NCBI RefSeq assembly: GCF_044751345.1
Contig: NZ_JBIWXY010000002.1
Coordinates: forward strand, 1 to 64,000
Reading direction: 5' to 3'
DNA: 64,000 bases
From: Methylobacillus methanolivorans
Lineage (GTDB): Bacteria; Pseudomonadota; Gammaproteobacteria; Burkholderiales; Methylophilaceae
In this document: positions 8,617-18,519 of the stretch, one piece after another
Layout of the letters: each line of letters begins with the position of its first letter
Position numbering within the stretch: the stretch's first letter is position 1
Notes under the pieces: model-generated
What the model saw: only the letters and a program-made list of their open reading frames with translations
Database searches by the model: none
What the model was told of the DNA's origin: nothing
Program-made: the position numbers and the translations under genes

Positions 8617-9057
8617 TTACGCTTGACTTTGGATTACCAATGGTTGCGGCTGTTGTGCAGCATGGTCATGCTTCTCGCCAGCGTAGACCTTGAGCTTGCG
8701 GAACATCGCATAACCCAGTGGGCCCTTAGGCAGCATACCCTTGACAGCTTTTTCCAGGGCACGGCCTGGGAAACGCTCTTGCATCTTGCCAAAAGTAGTT
8801 GTGGAAATACCGCCTGGGTAACCACTGTGGCGGTGGTACTTCTTGTCCAGCGCCTTGTTGCCAGTTACCTTGATCTTGTCGGCATTGATCACAACAATAT
8901 AATCGCCCGTATCTACGTGCGGTGTGTAAATAGTCTTGTGCTTACCACGCAGGCGGTGCGCAATTTCACTCGCCAAACGGCCTAGCACCAAATCCGTAGC
9001 GTCAACTACGAACCAGTCGCGCTTTACTTCATGCGCTTTTGCAGAAAAGGTCTTCAT
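8617..9057 (-). CDS. rplM: 50S ribosomal protein L13
   Basis: 146 residues from the ATG at 9057, beginning MKTFSAKAHEV, the standard L13 start. A TTG four codons upstream (9069) is in frame but not needed. The conserved core includes the VLGRLAS and HKTIYTPHVDTGDYI stretches and ends with the YAGEKHDHAAQQPQ tail. First gene of the L13-S9 operon with its own promoter at 9096-9125. Confidence 0.98.
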   Translation of the reverse strand: MKTFSAKAHEVKRDWFVVDATDLVLGRLASEIAHRLRGKHKTIYTPHVDTGDYIVVINADKIKVTGNKALDKKYHRHSGYPGGISTTTFGKMQERFPGRALEKAVKGMLPKGPLGYAMFRKLKVYAGEKHDHAAQQPQPLVIQSQA

Positions 9058-9095
9058 CGGACAAACCAATATTCGCTGAAAAAATTAAGAGGCGG

Positions 9096-9125
9096 ATTGT
9101 AAGTCAAGGCTTCACGCTTTGTCAA
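9096..9125 (-). promoter_or_regulatory. Promoter of rplM-rpsI
   Basis: On the minus strand: consensus -35 TTGACA (9120-9125), 18-base spacer, -10 TACAAT (9096-9101), about 40 bases before the L13 start codon. It fits the sigma-70 consensus well. Confidence 0.7.
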
Positions 9126-9175
9126 ACATTTATGAGCTAGATTTTTCAATCTGCATAGATACTTAAAATGCATGC

Positions 9176-10045
9176 TTAAAGATAATCGCTGGCTAGCACG
9201 CCAGCAAAGACCACGGCACCCAGCCAGTTGTTATGCAAAAAAGCCTTGAAACAAGACATGCGATCACGCTCACGGATCAAGGTGTAATGATACAGCGCAA
9301 TCAATGCTGCAGCCACCAATCCGGCGAAATACGGCCAGGGTTGCTGCAAACGCACCCCGACCCATGCCATCAACGCCAAGAACACGATATAGCACGACAT
9401 GACGGCAGCAATATCCAGCCGCCCAAAGAAAACAGCGGAAGACCTGATGCCTATCTTGAGGTCATCGTTGCGATCGACCATGGCATACTCGGTGTCATAG
9501 GCAACCGCCCAGAATACATTCGCCAACAGCAACAACCAGGCCTCCAGCGGCAATTGACCGGTGATGGCAGCAAATGCCATCGGGATGCCGAAACCGAATG
9601 CTATGCCAAGATAAGCCTGGGGAATGGAAAGGAAGCGCTTGGTCAAAGGATAACTAGCGGCAAGGAACAAGGCCGGGAATGACAACGCCACCACCAAGGT
9701 GTTCAACTGCAACACCAGTGCAAACGCAACCAGGCTCAAGCCGATTGCGAGCCCAATCGCTTCCCTCCCCGTCACATCCCCGGTCACTAAGGGGCGTTGG
9801 CGCGTTCGCTCCACATGACCGTCAAAATTGCGGTCAGCCAGGTCGTTCATGACGCAGCCAGCCGAACGCATCAATATCGTACCGATGATAAAAACAAGCA
9901 ATACCAAGCTATCCGGCCAGGCTGGGCTAGCCAGCCATATGCCCCACAATGTCGGCCAGAGTAACAACAGGATGCCGATAGGCTTATCCAACCGGGTCAG
10001 GCGGTAATAGGCATTCAGCTTGCGTTGAAGAAATGAGAGATTCAT
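9176..10045 (-). CDS. ubiA: 4-hydroxybenzoate polyprenyltransferase
   Basis: Integral membrane prenyltransferase that attaches the polyprenyl tail to 4-hydroxybenzoate in ubiquinone synthesis. The first Asp-rich motif NDLADRNFDGHVERT is near residue 67; the second, YDTEYAMVDRNDD, is near 184. About eight hydrophobic segments are seen. 289 residues, normal length. The start overlaps the end of ubiC by 4 bases, so the two consecutive early ubiquinone enzymes are translated as a unit. Confidence 0.97.
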   Translation of the reverse strand: MNLSFLQRKLNAYYRLTRLDKPIGILLLLWPTLWGIWLASPAWPDSLVLLVFIIGTILMRSAGCVMNDLADRNFDGHVERTRQRPLVTGDVTGREAIGLAIGLSLVAFALVLQLNTLVVALSFPALFLAASYPLTKRFLSIPQAYLGIAFGFGIPMAFAAITGQLPLEAWLLLLANVFWAVAYDTEYAMVDRNDDLKIGIRSSAVFFGRLDIAAVMSCYIVFLALMAWVGVRLQQPWPYFAGLVAAALIALYHYTLIRERDRMSCFKAFLHNNWLGAVVFAGVLASDYL

Positions 10046-10632
10046 TGATTGACAGATGATTGTAGTGCTTTGTTATTTGCTTCAGGTAGCGCCAACACAG
10101 CAGGCAAAAATAGCTCCGTCACCAGCACTGCACCTTGATGCAACCTAAAAACCGAGCGCCTGGCCCATACTGGCCCGTAGAGCTGTGGAATATGCGCCGC
10201 GGCCAGGCGGTAGAGAAAATGCCGGGGTGAAAGCTTCTTGTATTGCAATGCGTCGCGGCACATGCGTGGATCAGCAAACAAGGCACTGCCCAACGAGTGG
10301 TTGCCAAGCCGCCCCAATCCGCGCCAAGCACCACGCATCGCCTGCCTGGGCAATACGCTATGAGCAAATACGACAGCCTCTCCATCGCAGCGCAAGATAA
10401 CATCCCGCAGCACACTATGCTGCCTAGGCAGCGCATGCAGCATCTGCGCCTCGTGTAAAGGTGGCTTTGCCCTTGCCTGCCGCACAGGCTGTACAGCGAA
10501 CTGGCGACTATGCCGCTGCAAGCGCAGCGTTAGCGAACCGCGCTCGCTCAACCAGTGACGATAATGTTGCGATCCCATGGGCTTTTTGAGCCAGCGGTCT
10601 CGCATCTGCGGGAAATGAACTAAGACTTTCAC
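10042..10632 (-). CDS. ubiC: Chorismate lyase
   Basis: Converts chorismate to 4-hydroxybenzoate and pyruvate, the committed step to ubiquinone. 196 residues, slightly long for the family; the first start is GTG and an in-frame ATG at 10605 is an alternative. Family features are WLSERGSLTLRL near 28, the arginine of the VILRCDGEAVVFAHSVLP block, WARRSVF near 154 and the conserved glutamate in VTELFLPAV near 170. Located between recG and ubiA on the same strand. Confidence 0.9.
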   Translation of the reverse strand: MKVLVHFPQMRDRWLKKPMGSQHYRHWLSERGSLTLRLQRHSRQFAVQPVRQARAKPPLHEAQMLHALPRQHSVLRDVILRCDGEAVVFAHSVLPRQAMRGAWRGLGRLGNHSLGSALFADPRMCRDALQYKKLSPRHFLYRLAAAHIPQLYGPVWARRSVFRLHQGAVLVTELFLPAVLALPEANNKALQSSVNQ

Positions 10633-10644
10633 CGAGCGATTATC

Positions 10645-12705
10645 TCAGACTTTGACCAATTCTTCCGCATGGCCAAGCCAGCGAGCCAGATGCGCCTCTG
10701 CCGCCTGTGGCACTTGCTCCAGCAATTTAGCTGCGATATCGCGAGCGGATTCAAGCAAATCCTGGTCACGTTCAAGGTCGGCAATCTTCAACATGGGCAG
10801 CCCGCTCTGCCGCACCCCCATGAACTCGCCCGGTCCACGCAAGGCCAGATCGGCCTGGGCAATGGCAAAGCCATCGCTGGATTCATAAATAATCCTGAGG
10901 CGCGCCCGCGCAGTTTCGGAGAGCTTGCCATCCTGGTAAAGCAAAATGCAGCTACTCTTAGCGGCCCCCCGCCCAACACGGCCACGCAACTGGTGCAACT
11001 GCGCCAATCCCATGCGCTCGGCATGCTCAATCACCATCAAGCTGGCATTAGGCACATCCACGCCAACTTCAATGACAGTAGTCGCCACCAGCAATTGGGT
11101 TTCACCTGCACTGAAAGCCGCCATCACGGCCTGCTTCTCCACAGGTTTCATGCGTCCATGTACCAGTCCCACCCGCAATTGCGGGAAAGTCTCACGTAAG
11201 CTCTCATAGGTATCGGTCACGGTTTGCAATTGCAGCGCCTCGGACTCTTCAATCAAGGGGCACACCCAATAGGCTTGCCGTCCTTCCATGCAAGCCTGCT
11301 GCACTCGCTCCAGCACTTCGTCGCGCCGTGCATCCGACACCAAGCGGGTGACGATAGGCGTGCGCCCAGGCGGCAACTCATCAATCACCGAAACATCCAG
11401 GTCAGCAAAATAGCTCATGGACAGGGTGCGTGGGATAGGCGTAGCACTCATCATTAACTGGTGCGGCTGCACACCCTTCTGCCGCAAAGAAAGCCGCTGC
11501 TGCACGCCAAAACGATGCTGCTCGTCGACGATCGCCAACGCCAGCCTCTTAAACACGACTTGATCCTGAAACAAGGCGTGAGTGCCAATCACCAGTTGCG
11601 CCTCTCCTTTTTCCACGGCTGCCATCATTTCCCGCCGCTCCTTCTTACCCTGGCTGCCAGAAAGCCAAGCCACTTGGATACCTAGCGGTGCCAGCCAGCC
11701 CTGCATTTTCTGGTAATGCTGTTCGGCAAGGATTTCGGTAGGCGCCATGATGGCAGCCTGCCAGCCATTTTCAATCGCTTGCAAAGCGGCCATGGCAGCG
11801 ACGATCGTTTTGCCACTGCCTACATCGCCTTGCAATAATCGCTGCATGGGATGTGACTGTTGCAAGTCGCGGCTGATTTCCACTGCTACATGTTGCTGGG
11901 CCTGGGTCAAGGCAAAAGGCAAGCTACGCAATAGTGCAGTCACCAAGCTTTTGGACTGGGCCAAGGCTGGCGCACCTTGATGTCTACGCCGAGCATGATG
12001 CTTCAGCATAGAAAGCTGTTGCGCCAGCAACTCATCAAAGGCCAGCCTGCGCCAGGCTAAATGATCACGCGACTCTATGCTCGCCAGATCAACACCAGGC
12101 TCAGGATGATGTAGTTGCCGCAGGCTATCTGCAAAAGCAGGCAAACCTAGCGCTTGATAAGTGGCAGGAGGCAGGATTTCTGCAGTATCTGCCTGCTGTA
12201 ATGCCCAGCTTATCCATTTACGCAGTGTCGCCTGGCTCAGGCCAGCCGTCGTTGGGTATAAAGGCGTCAATGCATCGGCAACGGGCGCATCCTCTTCGGC
12301 CTGTTTGCATTGCGGATGTACCATCTCCCAACCGAAGAAACCGCCGCGTACCTCACCGAAGGCGCGAATATGTTTACCCTCTTTCAGGCTGGCGACCTGA
12401 CTGGGGTAAAAATGCAGGAATCGCAGCACAAGCTGGCCGGTATCATCGCGCAACCGGCAAATCAAGGCTTTGCGCGGACGGTATTGGACTTCGGCATGCA
12501 CGATCTCGCCCTGCACCTGGGCTTGCTCGCCAGCACGCAGCTCACGAATGGGCGTGATGCGGGTTTCATCAAGATAGCGTAACGGCAAGTGCAGCAATAA
12601 ACCCTGCACATTCACAATGCCGAGTTTGGCAAGACGCCCCTGCAATGCAGGGGTCATGCCTTTGATACCGTCAAGCTTGCTATTGGCGGGTAATGTGGGC
12701 GCCAT
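10645..12705 (-). CDS. recG: ATP-dependent DNA helicase RecG
   Basis: Branch-migrating helicase that remodels stalled forks and Holliday junctions. 686 residues. The N-terminal wedge (OB) domain is at about 50-145. The motor core has Walker A GDVGSGKT (near 293), DEQH as motif II (near 395), SATPIPRTL as motif III, and a C-terminal helicase part with QLRGRVGRG (near 586). Length fits the family. It is separated by 12 bases from ubiC. Confidence 0.97.
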   Translation of the reverse strand: MAPTLPANSKLDGIKGMTPALQGRLAKLGIVNVQGLLLHLPLRYLDETRITPIRELRAGEQAQVQGEIVHAEVQYRPRKALICRLRDDTGQLVLRFLHFYPSQVASLKEGKHIRAFGEVRGGFFGWEMVHPQCKQAEEDAPVADALTPLYPTTAGLSQATLRKWISWALQQADTAEILPPATYQALGLPAFADSLRQLHHPEPGVDLASIESRDHLAWRRLAFDELLAQQLSMLKHHARRRHQGAPALAQSKSLVTALLRSLPFALTQAQQHVAVEISRDLQQSHPMQRLLQGDVGSGKTIVAAMAALQAIENGWQAAIMAPTEILAEQHYQKMQGWLAPLGIQVAWLSGSQGKKERREMMAAVEKGEAQLVIGTHALFQDQVVFKRLALAIVDEQHRFGVQQRLSLRQKGVQPHQLMMSATPIPRTLSMSYFADLDVSVIDELPPGRTPIVTRLVSDARRDEVLERVQQACMEGRQAYWVCPLIEESEALQLQTVTDTYESLRETFPQLRVGLVHGRMKPVEKQAVMAAFSAGETQLLVATTVIEVGVDVPNASLMVIEHAERMGLAQLHQLRGRVGRGAAKSSCILLYQDGKLSETARARLRIIYESSDGFAIAQADLALRGPGEFMGVRQSGLPMLKIADLERDQDLLESARDIAAKLLEQVPQAAEAHLARWLGHAEELVKV

Positions 12706-12750
12706 GATCTTGGGGAAAGGACTGATCCTGGCGTGATTTATTGCAGGTGA

Positions 12751-13137
12751 TTAAGCACCGATCTCCAGCACGCCATCTGCCTCAACCAAGGCATTGCGTG
12801 GCAACTGTGCCACACCAACGGCAGCACGTGCAGGGTAAGGCTGGGTGAAATACTCTGCCATGATGGTATTGACCAAGGCGAAGTGGCCAAGATCTGTCAG
12901 GAAGATATTGAGCTTGACCACATCGGCCAGCGAGCCACCAGCCGCCTCTGCCACCGCCTTGAGGTTCTTGAATACGCGATGCACCTGCGCCTCAATGCCA
13001 TCCACCATTTCCATCGTGGCAGGATCAAGACCGATCTGACCGGACAGATATACGGTGCTGCCGTTAACCTTGACTGCCTGGGAATAGGTACCAATTGCCT
13101 GTGGTGCGCCATCGGTGTGGATGATTTGCTTTGCCAT
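12751..13137 (-). CDS. ridA: RidA family enamine/imine deaminase
   Basis: Small 128-residue protein that hydrolyses reactive 2-aminoacrylate and related imines. The family signature is seen: GTYSQAV near 17, SGQIGLDP near 32, and the substrate-binding arginine in PARAAVGVAQLP near 105. It lies between recG and spoT on the same strand, a common gammaproteobacterial and betaproteobacterial neighbourhood (spoT-ridA-recG). The ribosome site AGGAGA precedes the ATG. Confidence 0.93.
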   Translation of the reverse strand: MAKQIIHTDGAPQAIGTYSQAVKVNGSTVYLSGQIGLDPATMEMVDGIEAQVHRVFKNLKAVAEAAGGSLADVVKLNIFLTDLGHFALVNTIMAEYFTQPYPARAAVGVAQLPRNALVEADGVLEIGA

Positions 13138-13196
13138 GAATCTCTCCTGAATTGCTTAGGTTTATTGAAATATTTGAATTGCAGCGTAAGTGAGCA

Positions 13197-15419
13197 CTAC
13201 TGCACGCGCTGTTCCGCACCCGACCCCTTGACGCGGTTGATACGGACGACATCGGGAATCTTGCGCAAGCGCCGCATGAGCTCGGCCAAATGCACACGGT
13301 TTTCCACCTGCACAGTGAAGTTCATATTGGTGTAAGTGCTGTTGTCTGCCTCTTCCATGCTGACATTGTCAATATTCGAGCCAGCCTCGGCAATCCCGGA
13401 AGCAATCTTTGCCAGCATACCGCGGCGATTTGCCACCACCAGCTTGAGGCTGACCTTGTATAGCCTGTGTCCCTGCGGATCCCACTCCACATCCAGCCAC
13501 TTATCGGGGTCAAGGCGGAATTTACGGATAGCCGGGCAATCGTGGGTATGGATCACCAGCCCCTTGTCCTTGTTGATGAAGCCCAGGATGGGATCACCAG
13601 GGATGGGGCGGCAGCATTGGGCAAACTGCACCGCCATGCCTTCGGAGCCGCGAATGGTGATGGTATCGAGCACTTTGGGTGCAATTTTCTGCTGCTCGGC
13701 CACCACTTCCTGCTGGCCCGCCTGCGCCATCAACTGATGTGCCACCATGACATTGAGGCGCTTGCCCATGCCAATATCCGCAAGGATTTCATCCTTGCTC
13801 TTGGCACCATAGTCACGCACCAACCGCTGCCAGGCAGAATCATCAATCGTCGCAGGGTTGGCATGTAGTGCCCGCAGGGCTTGGTTCAACATGCGCTCAC
13901 CCAACAATGCCGACTCGGTGGACTGCATGGATTTGAGGTAATGCCGGATATGCGCGCGCGCCTTGCCCGTCAGCACATAATTGAGCCATGCAGGGTTAGG
14001 ATGTGCGTGAGCTGCGGTAATGATCTCGACGTGGTCGCCATTGTGCAGCTCGGTACGCAGCGGCGCCAGCTCCTGGTTGATTTTCACCGCCACGCAGCGG
14101 TTGCCGATGTCGGTATGCACCGCATAGGCAAAATCCACGGCTGTCGCGCCCTTGGGCAAGGCCATGATGGTACCCTTGGGCGTAAAGACGTAGACCTCGT
14201 CCGGGAACAAGTCCACCTTGAAATGCTCAAGAAACTCCAGCGAATCCGAGCTCTCGTTCTGGATGTCCAGCAAACGCTGCAACCATTGGTGCGTCTGCTG
14301 CTGCAAGGCAGTCAGGTGAGCATCCGTGGTTTTGTATAGCCAATGCGCAGCTACGCCAGCATCGGCGATGTTATGCATTTCGCGGCTACGGATCTGGATT
14401 TCTATCGGCGTGCCAAAAGGGCCGAACAATGTTGTATGCAATGACTGGTAGCCATTGGCTTTAGGGATGGCAATGTAATCCTTGAACTTGCCAGGAATCG
14501 GCTTGTATAACCCATGCAGCACGCCCAAGGCGGCATAACAGGTAGGCAAATCGCGTACGATCACGCGAAAACCGTAAATATCGTATATCTGCGAGAAAGT
14601 AACGGTCTTGCCCGTCATTTTCCTGTAAATGCTGTAAAGATGCTTTTCACGCCCCGTGACTTCAGCATCAATATGCTGATCCTTGAGGCGCTGGTTGATG
14701 GCATCTAGGATCTTGCCAACCACTTCCTTGCGGTTGCCGCGCGCCGCCATGACGGCTTTGGAAATCACGCGATGGCGCATAGGGTAAAGATACTTGAAGC
14801 TCAAGTCTTCCAGCGTCTGGTAAATCTCGTTGAGCCCAAGGCGGTTGGCAATCGGCGCATAGATATCCAGCGTTTCACGCGCAATGCGCCGCTGCTTTTC
14901 CGGCTTCATGACATCCAGCGTGCTCATGTTATGCAGGCGATCAGCCAGCTTGACCAAAATCACGCGCACATCTTGCGACATGGCCAGCAACATTTTGCGG
15001 AAATTCTCCGCCTGAGCCTGGGTTGCGCTCTGGAACTCGATCTTGTCGAGCTTGGACAAGCCATCGACCAAGTCGGCCACTTGCTTGCCGAACTTCTCGC
15101 CAATTTCCTGCTTGGTAACGCCGGTATCCTCCACCACATCGTGGAGCAAAGCGGCAATCAGGGTGGGAGGGTCAAGATGCAATTCCGCCAGGATGCCAGC
15201 GACACTGACGGGATGGATCACATAAGGCTCACCACTGCGGCGTACCTGACCTTCATGCGCAGCAGCGCTGAAACGGTAGGCATCCCAGATATGGTCGATG
15301 TCGTCTTGCTTGAGGTATTCCCGCAGGCGCAGGGTGAGTTGGGAGTCTTCGCTGTCGGCTGGCAGCAAAGGTGGGGGTATAACTGGTTCGGCTGGTCTTT
15401 TGGCTGCGGTTTTGGGCAT
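13197..15419 (-). CDS. spoT: Bifunctional (p)ppGpp synthetase/hydrolase (SpoT/Rel)
   Basis: Makes and degrades (p)ppGpp for the stringent response. 740 residues. The N-terminal HD hydrolase domain has SGEPYVIHP (about 62-70) and HDVVEDT (93-99), so hydrolysis residues are intact. The synthetase domain has GREKHLYSIYRKM and KFKDYIAIPKANGYQSLHT; then TGS (about 395-455), a helical/zinc-finger-like region and a C-terminal ACT domain. It follows rpoZ and gmk, the classic gmk-rpoZ-spoT order. Its target promoters would include the GC-discriminator promoters at the left edge. Confidence 0.96.
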   Translation of the reverse strand: MPKTAAKRPAEPVIPPPLLPADSEDSQLTLRLREYLKQDDIDHIWDAYRFSAAAHEGQVRRSGEPYVIHPVSVAGILAELHLDPPTLIAALLHDVVEDTGVTKQEIGEKFGKQVADLVDGLSKLDKIEFQSATQAQAENFRKMLLAMSQDVRVILVKLADRLHNMSTLDVMKPEKQRRIARETLDIYAPIANRLGLNEIYQTLEDLSFKYLYPMRHRVISKAVMAARGNRKEVVGKILDAINQRLKDQHIDAEVTGREKHLYSIYRKMTGKTVTFSQIYDIYGFRVIVRDLPTCYAALGVLHGLYKPIPGKFKDYIAIPKANGYQSLHTTLFGPFGTPIEIQIRSREMHNIADAGVAAHWLYKTTDAHLTALQQQTHQWLQRLLDIQNESSDSLEFLEHFKVDLFPDEVYVFTPKGTIMALPKGATAVDFAYAVHTDIGNRCVAVKINQELAPLRTELHNGDHVEIITAAHAHPNPAWLNYVLTGKARAHIRHYLKSMQSTESALLGERMLNQALRALHANPATIDDSAWQRLVRDYGAKSKDEILADIGMGKRLNVMVAHQLMAQAGQQEVVAEQQKIAPKVLDTITIRGSEGMAVQFAQCCRPIPGDPILGFINKDKGLVIHTHDCPAIRKFRLDPDKWLDVEWDPQGHRLYKVSLKLVVANRRGMLAKIASGIAEAGSNIDNVSMEEADNSTYTNMNFTVQVENRVHLAELMRRLRKIPDVVRINRVKGSGAEQRVQ

Positions 15420-15520
15420 AAATTCCAGTAATTACTTAATGCTACATCGTCGCAAACCCGGGATCATGCGCTGGCACCATCCCGGCTGCATCACCAGCTC
15501 GCATCACTACACGGTTGGCG

Positions 15521-15733
15521 TTAGGCCTGTCCGCGGTTCAATACTTCCAGACCCACCTTGGAGGCTGCGATTTCACGCAGGGCCAATACAGTAGGCTTGT
15601 CCTTGCTACCATGGGCATTCACCAATGGCTCGGAGCCATTGGCAAGCTGACGTGCACGATAAGCAGCTACAAGGGTCAACTGGAAACGATTAGGAATCTT
15701 TTCCAGACAGTCATCAACGGTAATACGGGCCAT
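15521..15733 (-). CDS. rpoZ: RNA polymerase omega subunit
   Basis: 70-residue protein beginning MARITVDDCLEKIPNRF, the omega signature, with AAYRARQL next. It stabilises the beta' subunit and contributes to ppGpp binding. The ribosome site AGGAG lies 11 bases before the ATG. It sits between gmk and spoT. The protein is shorter than E. coli omega (91), as often in betaproteobacteria. Confidence 0.96.
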   Translation of the reverse strand: MARITVDDCLEKIPNRFQLTLVAAYRARQLANGSEPLVNAHGSKDKPTVLALREIAASKVGLEVLNRGQA

Positions 15734-15784
15734 GTTACGAATATCTCCTGAATTTTGTCATCATTGCCATGCACTGTCGGCAGT

Positions 15785-16393
15785 TCAAAGCAGTTTCTGC
15801 ACCACATCCTGATAGCGCACTAGCTGCTTTTCACGTCGTAATCTCTGGCTGCGGATAATCGCGCGCAAATCTTCCAGTGCATGTTCGAATCTGTCGTTAA
15901 TTGTAACATAGTCGAATTCTGCCACGTGGCGCATCTCATCCCGCGCGGCAGCAAGCCGACGGACAATCACCTCGGCACTATCCTGCGCACGATTGTTCAG
16001 GCGTTGCGCCAGCGCCTCCATCGAAGGCGGCAAGATAAAGATGCTAATCGCTTCGGCATATTGGTTGCGCACCTGCTGGGCACCTTGCCAATCGATTTCC
16101 AGGATCAGGTCATATCCCTCTGCCAGCACAGCATTCACCGTAGACTGCGATGTGCCGTAATAGGCACCGTGCACCTGGGCACTTTCCAGGAAGTCGCCAT
16201 GATTGAGCAATTCCACAAACCGCGACTCCTCGACAAAGTGGTAATGCACGCCATCTTCCTCGCCAGGCCGTGGCTGACGAGTCGTGTGGGATACCGAGAG
16301 CTTGATATGCTCATCACCATCAAGCAGGGCACGCACTAGCGAAGTTTTCCCGGCACCCGATGGAGCGGTGATGATAAATAGATTGCCTTTCAT
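15785..16393 (-). CDS. gmk: Guanylate kinase
   Basis: Phosphorylates GMP/dGMP to GDP/dGDP. 202 residues with P-loop APSGAGKTS (residues 10-18), GMP-binding SHTTRQPRPGEEDGVHYHF (35-53) and the lid region. Followed by rpoZ and spoT, linking guanine-nucleotide supply with the (p)ppGpp enzyme. Confidence 0.97.
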   Translation of the reverse strand: MKGNLFIITAPSGAGKTSLVRALLDGDEHIKLSVSHTTRQPRPGEEDGVHYHFVEESRFVELLNHGDFLESAQVHGAYYGTSQSTVNAVLAEGYDLILEIDWQGAQQVRNQYAEAISIFILPPSMEALAQRLNNRAQDSAEVIVRRLAAARDEMRHVAEFDYVTINDRFEHALEDLRAIIRSQRLRREKQLVRYQDVVQKLL

Positions 16394-16426
16394 AGCCTTG
16401 TGTTCCGTCGTGCAAACTTAAAAAAA

Positions 16427-17473
16427 TTAAACCCGTTGCGCCAGTCTGCGCTTGTAGAAAATGGATGACAAGAACGCCGCCATGATGAATACCACGCCGA
16501 TAAGGCCAGTCACCACTTCAGGCACGGGCCGGTAGATGGTATAGAACATGATCAACCCGAGCACCCCGATCGCATAATGCGCCCCGTGCTCCAGATAAAC
16601 ATAGTTGTCGAGCGTACCCTTGTATACCAACCGCACGGTCATGGAGCGCACGAACATTGCGCCTATGGTCAGGCCCAGCATAATGATGACCACATCACGC
16701 GTAATCGCGAATGCACCGATCACGCCATCAAATGAGAACGAGGCATCGAGGATTTCCAGATAGAGAAAACCCATTGCGCCATTACGCTTTGCCGTCTTGG
16801 CAAAAGCATCGCCTTCGGCCTGCGAGGAGAAAAATCCGCTCAGGCTATCAATCACAACGTACAAGACCACCCCGCTCAGCCCTGCCAGTAGGATAGTCAG
16901 TCGCTCAGCTTGGGAGATGGGCAGGAAATTCTGCAAACCTAGCAAGATCAATAAAATCACGATGATCTTGATCGACTCCATACTGCCCAGCTTGCCAAAC
17001 ACGGCTTCCAGGCGGCCCAACCAGTGCAACTCTTTATCGGGGTCAAACAGGAAGCTCAGGAACACCAGGAACAAGAAAGAGCCGCCAAACGCTGCAATCG
17101 CATCGTGGCCATCATCAAGGTAATCCGCATACAACACTGGGTTGTTGATCGCCATATTCGCGACTTCCATCAACCCTTGATCAGTTGCCACCGCCACCAG
17201 CAATAAAGGAAACAGCAAGCGTACGCCGAATACTGCAATCAATATGCCCACCGTCAGGAAAATATGCCGCCATTTTTCATCCATTTCCTTGAGGATGGAG
17301 GCATTGACCACGGCATTGTCGAACGACAGGCTGACTTCCATGATGCCGAGGATCAGCGCCACGCTCAGTGCAGGCCAGATGCCGGCCACCCCGCCCTTGA
17401 TTTCATAGCCCCAAAGCGCGGCCAGCCCGAGGCAGAGGAAAGTGACGAAAAAAGAATATCTGAAATCGCGCAT
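16427..17473 (-). CDS. DUF475 integral membrane protein (TerC-like)
   Basis: 348 residues with about nine hydrophobic segments. Acidic intramembrane motifs SFDNAVVN (near 49) and SFDGVIGAFA (near 235) are those of the TerC/YkoY superfamily, some of whose members handle Mn2+ or other metals. DUF475 members are usually annotated as hypothetical; a metal-ion exporter role is possible but unproven here. It lies between yicC and gmk on the same strand. Confidence 0.82.
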   Translation of the reverse strand: MRDFRYSFFVTFLCLGLAALWGYEIKGGVAGIWPALSVALILGIMEVSLSFDNAVVNASILKEMDEKWRHIFLTVGILIAVFGVRLLFPLLLVAVATDQGLMEVANMAINNPVLYADYLDDGHDAIAAFGGSFLFLVFLSFLFDPDKELHWLGRLEAVFGKLGSMESIKIIVILLILLGLQNFLPISQAERLTILLAGLSGVVLYVVIDSLSGFFSSQAEGDAFAKTAKRNGAMGFLYLEILDASFSFDGVIGAFAITRDVVIIMLGLTIGAMFVRSMTVRLVYKGTLDNYVYLEHGAHYAIGVLGLIMFYTIYRPVPEVVTGLIGVVFIMAAFLSSIFYKRRLAQRV

Positions 17474-17537
17474 TGCTTAAGTTCCGGATCTAATGATGTT
17501 CACGGCCTGACACCACAAGCTGAAGCCGTCGGGATGA

Positions 17538-18404
17538 TTATTCGATGTTCTGCACTTGTTCGCGCATTTGCTCAATCAACAGCTTGAGCGCCATGGCAAC
17601 CTGGGATACTTCGGTGGACACGGACTTGGAGGCCAGGGTATTGGCTTCACGGTTCAATTCCTGCATGAGAAAGTCCAGCTGCTTGCCTGCTGGGCTACCA
17701 GCTTCAAGTATGCGTTTGACTTCCTCAATATGCGCCCCAAGGCGGCTCAGCTCTTCGTCTACATCAATACGCTGGGCAAAGATGGTGAGCTCCTGGCGCA
17801 CGCGCTCTTCATCTGTCGCGCCTAAAGCTTCCTTGAGTTTGGCTGTCAGGCGTTCCTGGTAGATTTTCACCTGTTCGGGCAACAAGGGACGTACCTTGGC
17901 AACCAGGCCTTCCATTTCCGCCAGGCGTTCAAGGATGATGGCCTTGAGCTTGCTGCCCTCGCGAGCACGTGCCTCGGTCATTTTCTGCACCAGCTTCAGC
18001 AGGCTATCCTGTATAGCCGCCGCCAGTGCTTCATGGTCTGTGCCCTCGCCTAATATCACACCTGGCCAGCGCAGGATATCGGCAACGCTTAATGGACGGC
18101 TTTCCGGGAAGTGGCGTTGCACGCTGACGGTCATCTGCGCCAATTGCTGCAAGACTGTGTCATCCAATTGCACCTGACGCTGCTCAGAAGCCTGGTGTAC
18201 CAAACTGATGCGGCATTCCACCTTGCCACGTTTAAGGCGGCTACTAATCAGCTCTCGCACCTGCGGCTCAAACATGCGCACATTGTCATCCAGCTTGAGT
18301 TGCAGCTCCAGGTAACGATGATTGACCGAGCGTAACTCGAGCACCAGAACACCATGGCTAATCTCTTGCTCCAGCGAAGCATATCCGGTCATGCTGAAAA
18401 TCAT
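17538..18404 (-). CDS. yicC: YicC family endoribonuclease
   Basis: 288 residues from the ATG at 18404, beginning MIFSMTGYASLE, the family hallmark; an in-frame ATG four codons upstream (18416) is too close to the AGGA at 18417-18420. YicC proteins are oligomeric endoribonucleases acting on RNA. The C-terminal block with EELSRLGAHIEEV and GKQLDFLMQELNREANTL is the highly conserved DUF1732 region. The divergent kinase gene starts 115 bases away. Confidence 0.93.
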   Translation of the reverse strand: MIFSMTGYASLEQEISHGVLVLELRSVNHRYLELQLKLDDNVRMFEPQVRELISSRLKRGKVECRISLVHQASEQRQVQLDDTVLQQLAQMTVSVQRHFPESRPLSVADILRWPGVILGEGTDHEALAAAIQDSLLKLVQKMTEARAREGSKLKAIILERLAEMEGLVAKVRPLLPEQVKIYQERLTAKLKEALGATDEERVRQELTIFAQRIDVDEELSRLGAHIEEVKRILEAGSPAGKQLDFLMQELNREANTLASKSVSTEVSQVAMALKLLIEQMREQVQNIE

Positions 18405-18519
18405 GTTGATGCACATTCCTGATTAAATTTGGCCCATGGTATCAAATCCCGAGCGTTTCATGACAGAATAGCCTGCAAATTATAGGTTTTACCCTTGCCG
18501 CTTACTTAGTCACCCGCCC

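Noticed and set aside
14772..15431. Antisense 219-codon ORF within spoT
   Set aside because: Shadow frame of the conserved HD/synthetase region.
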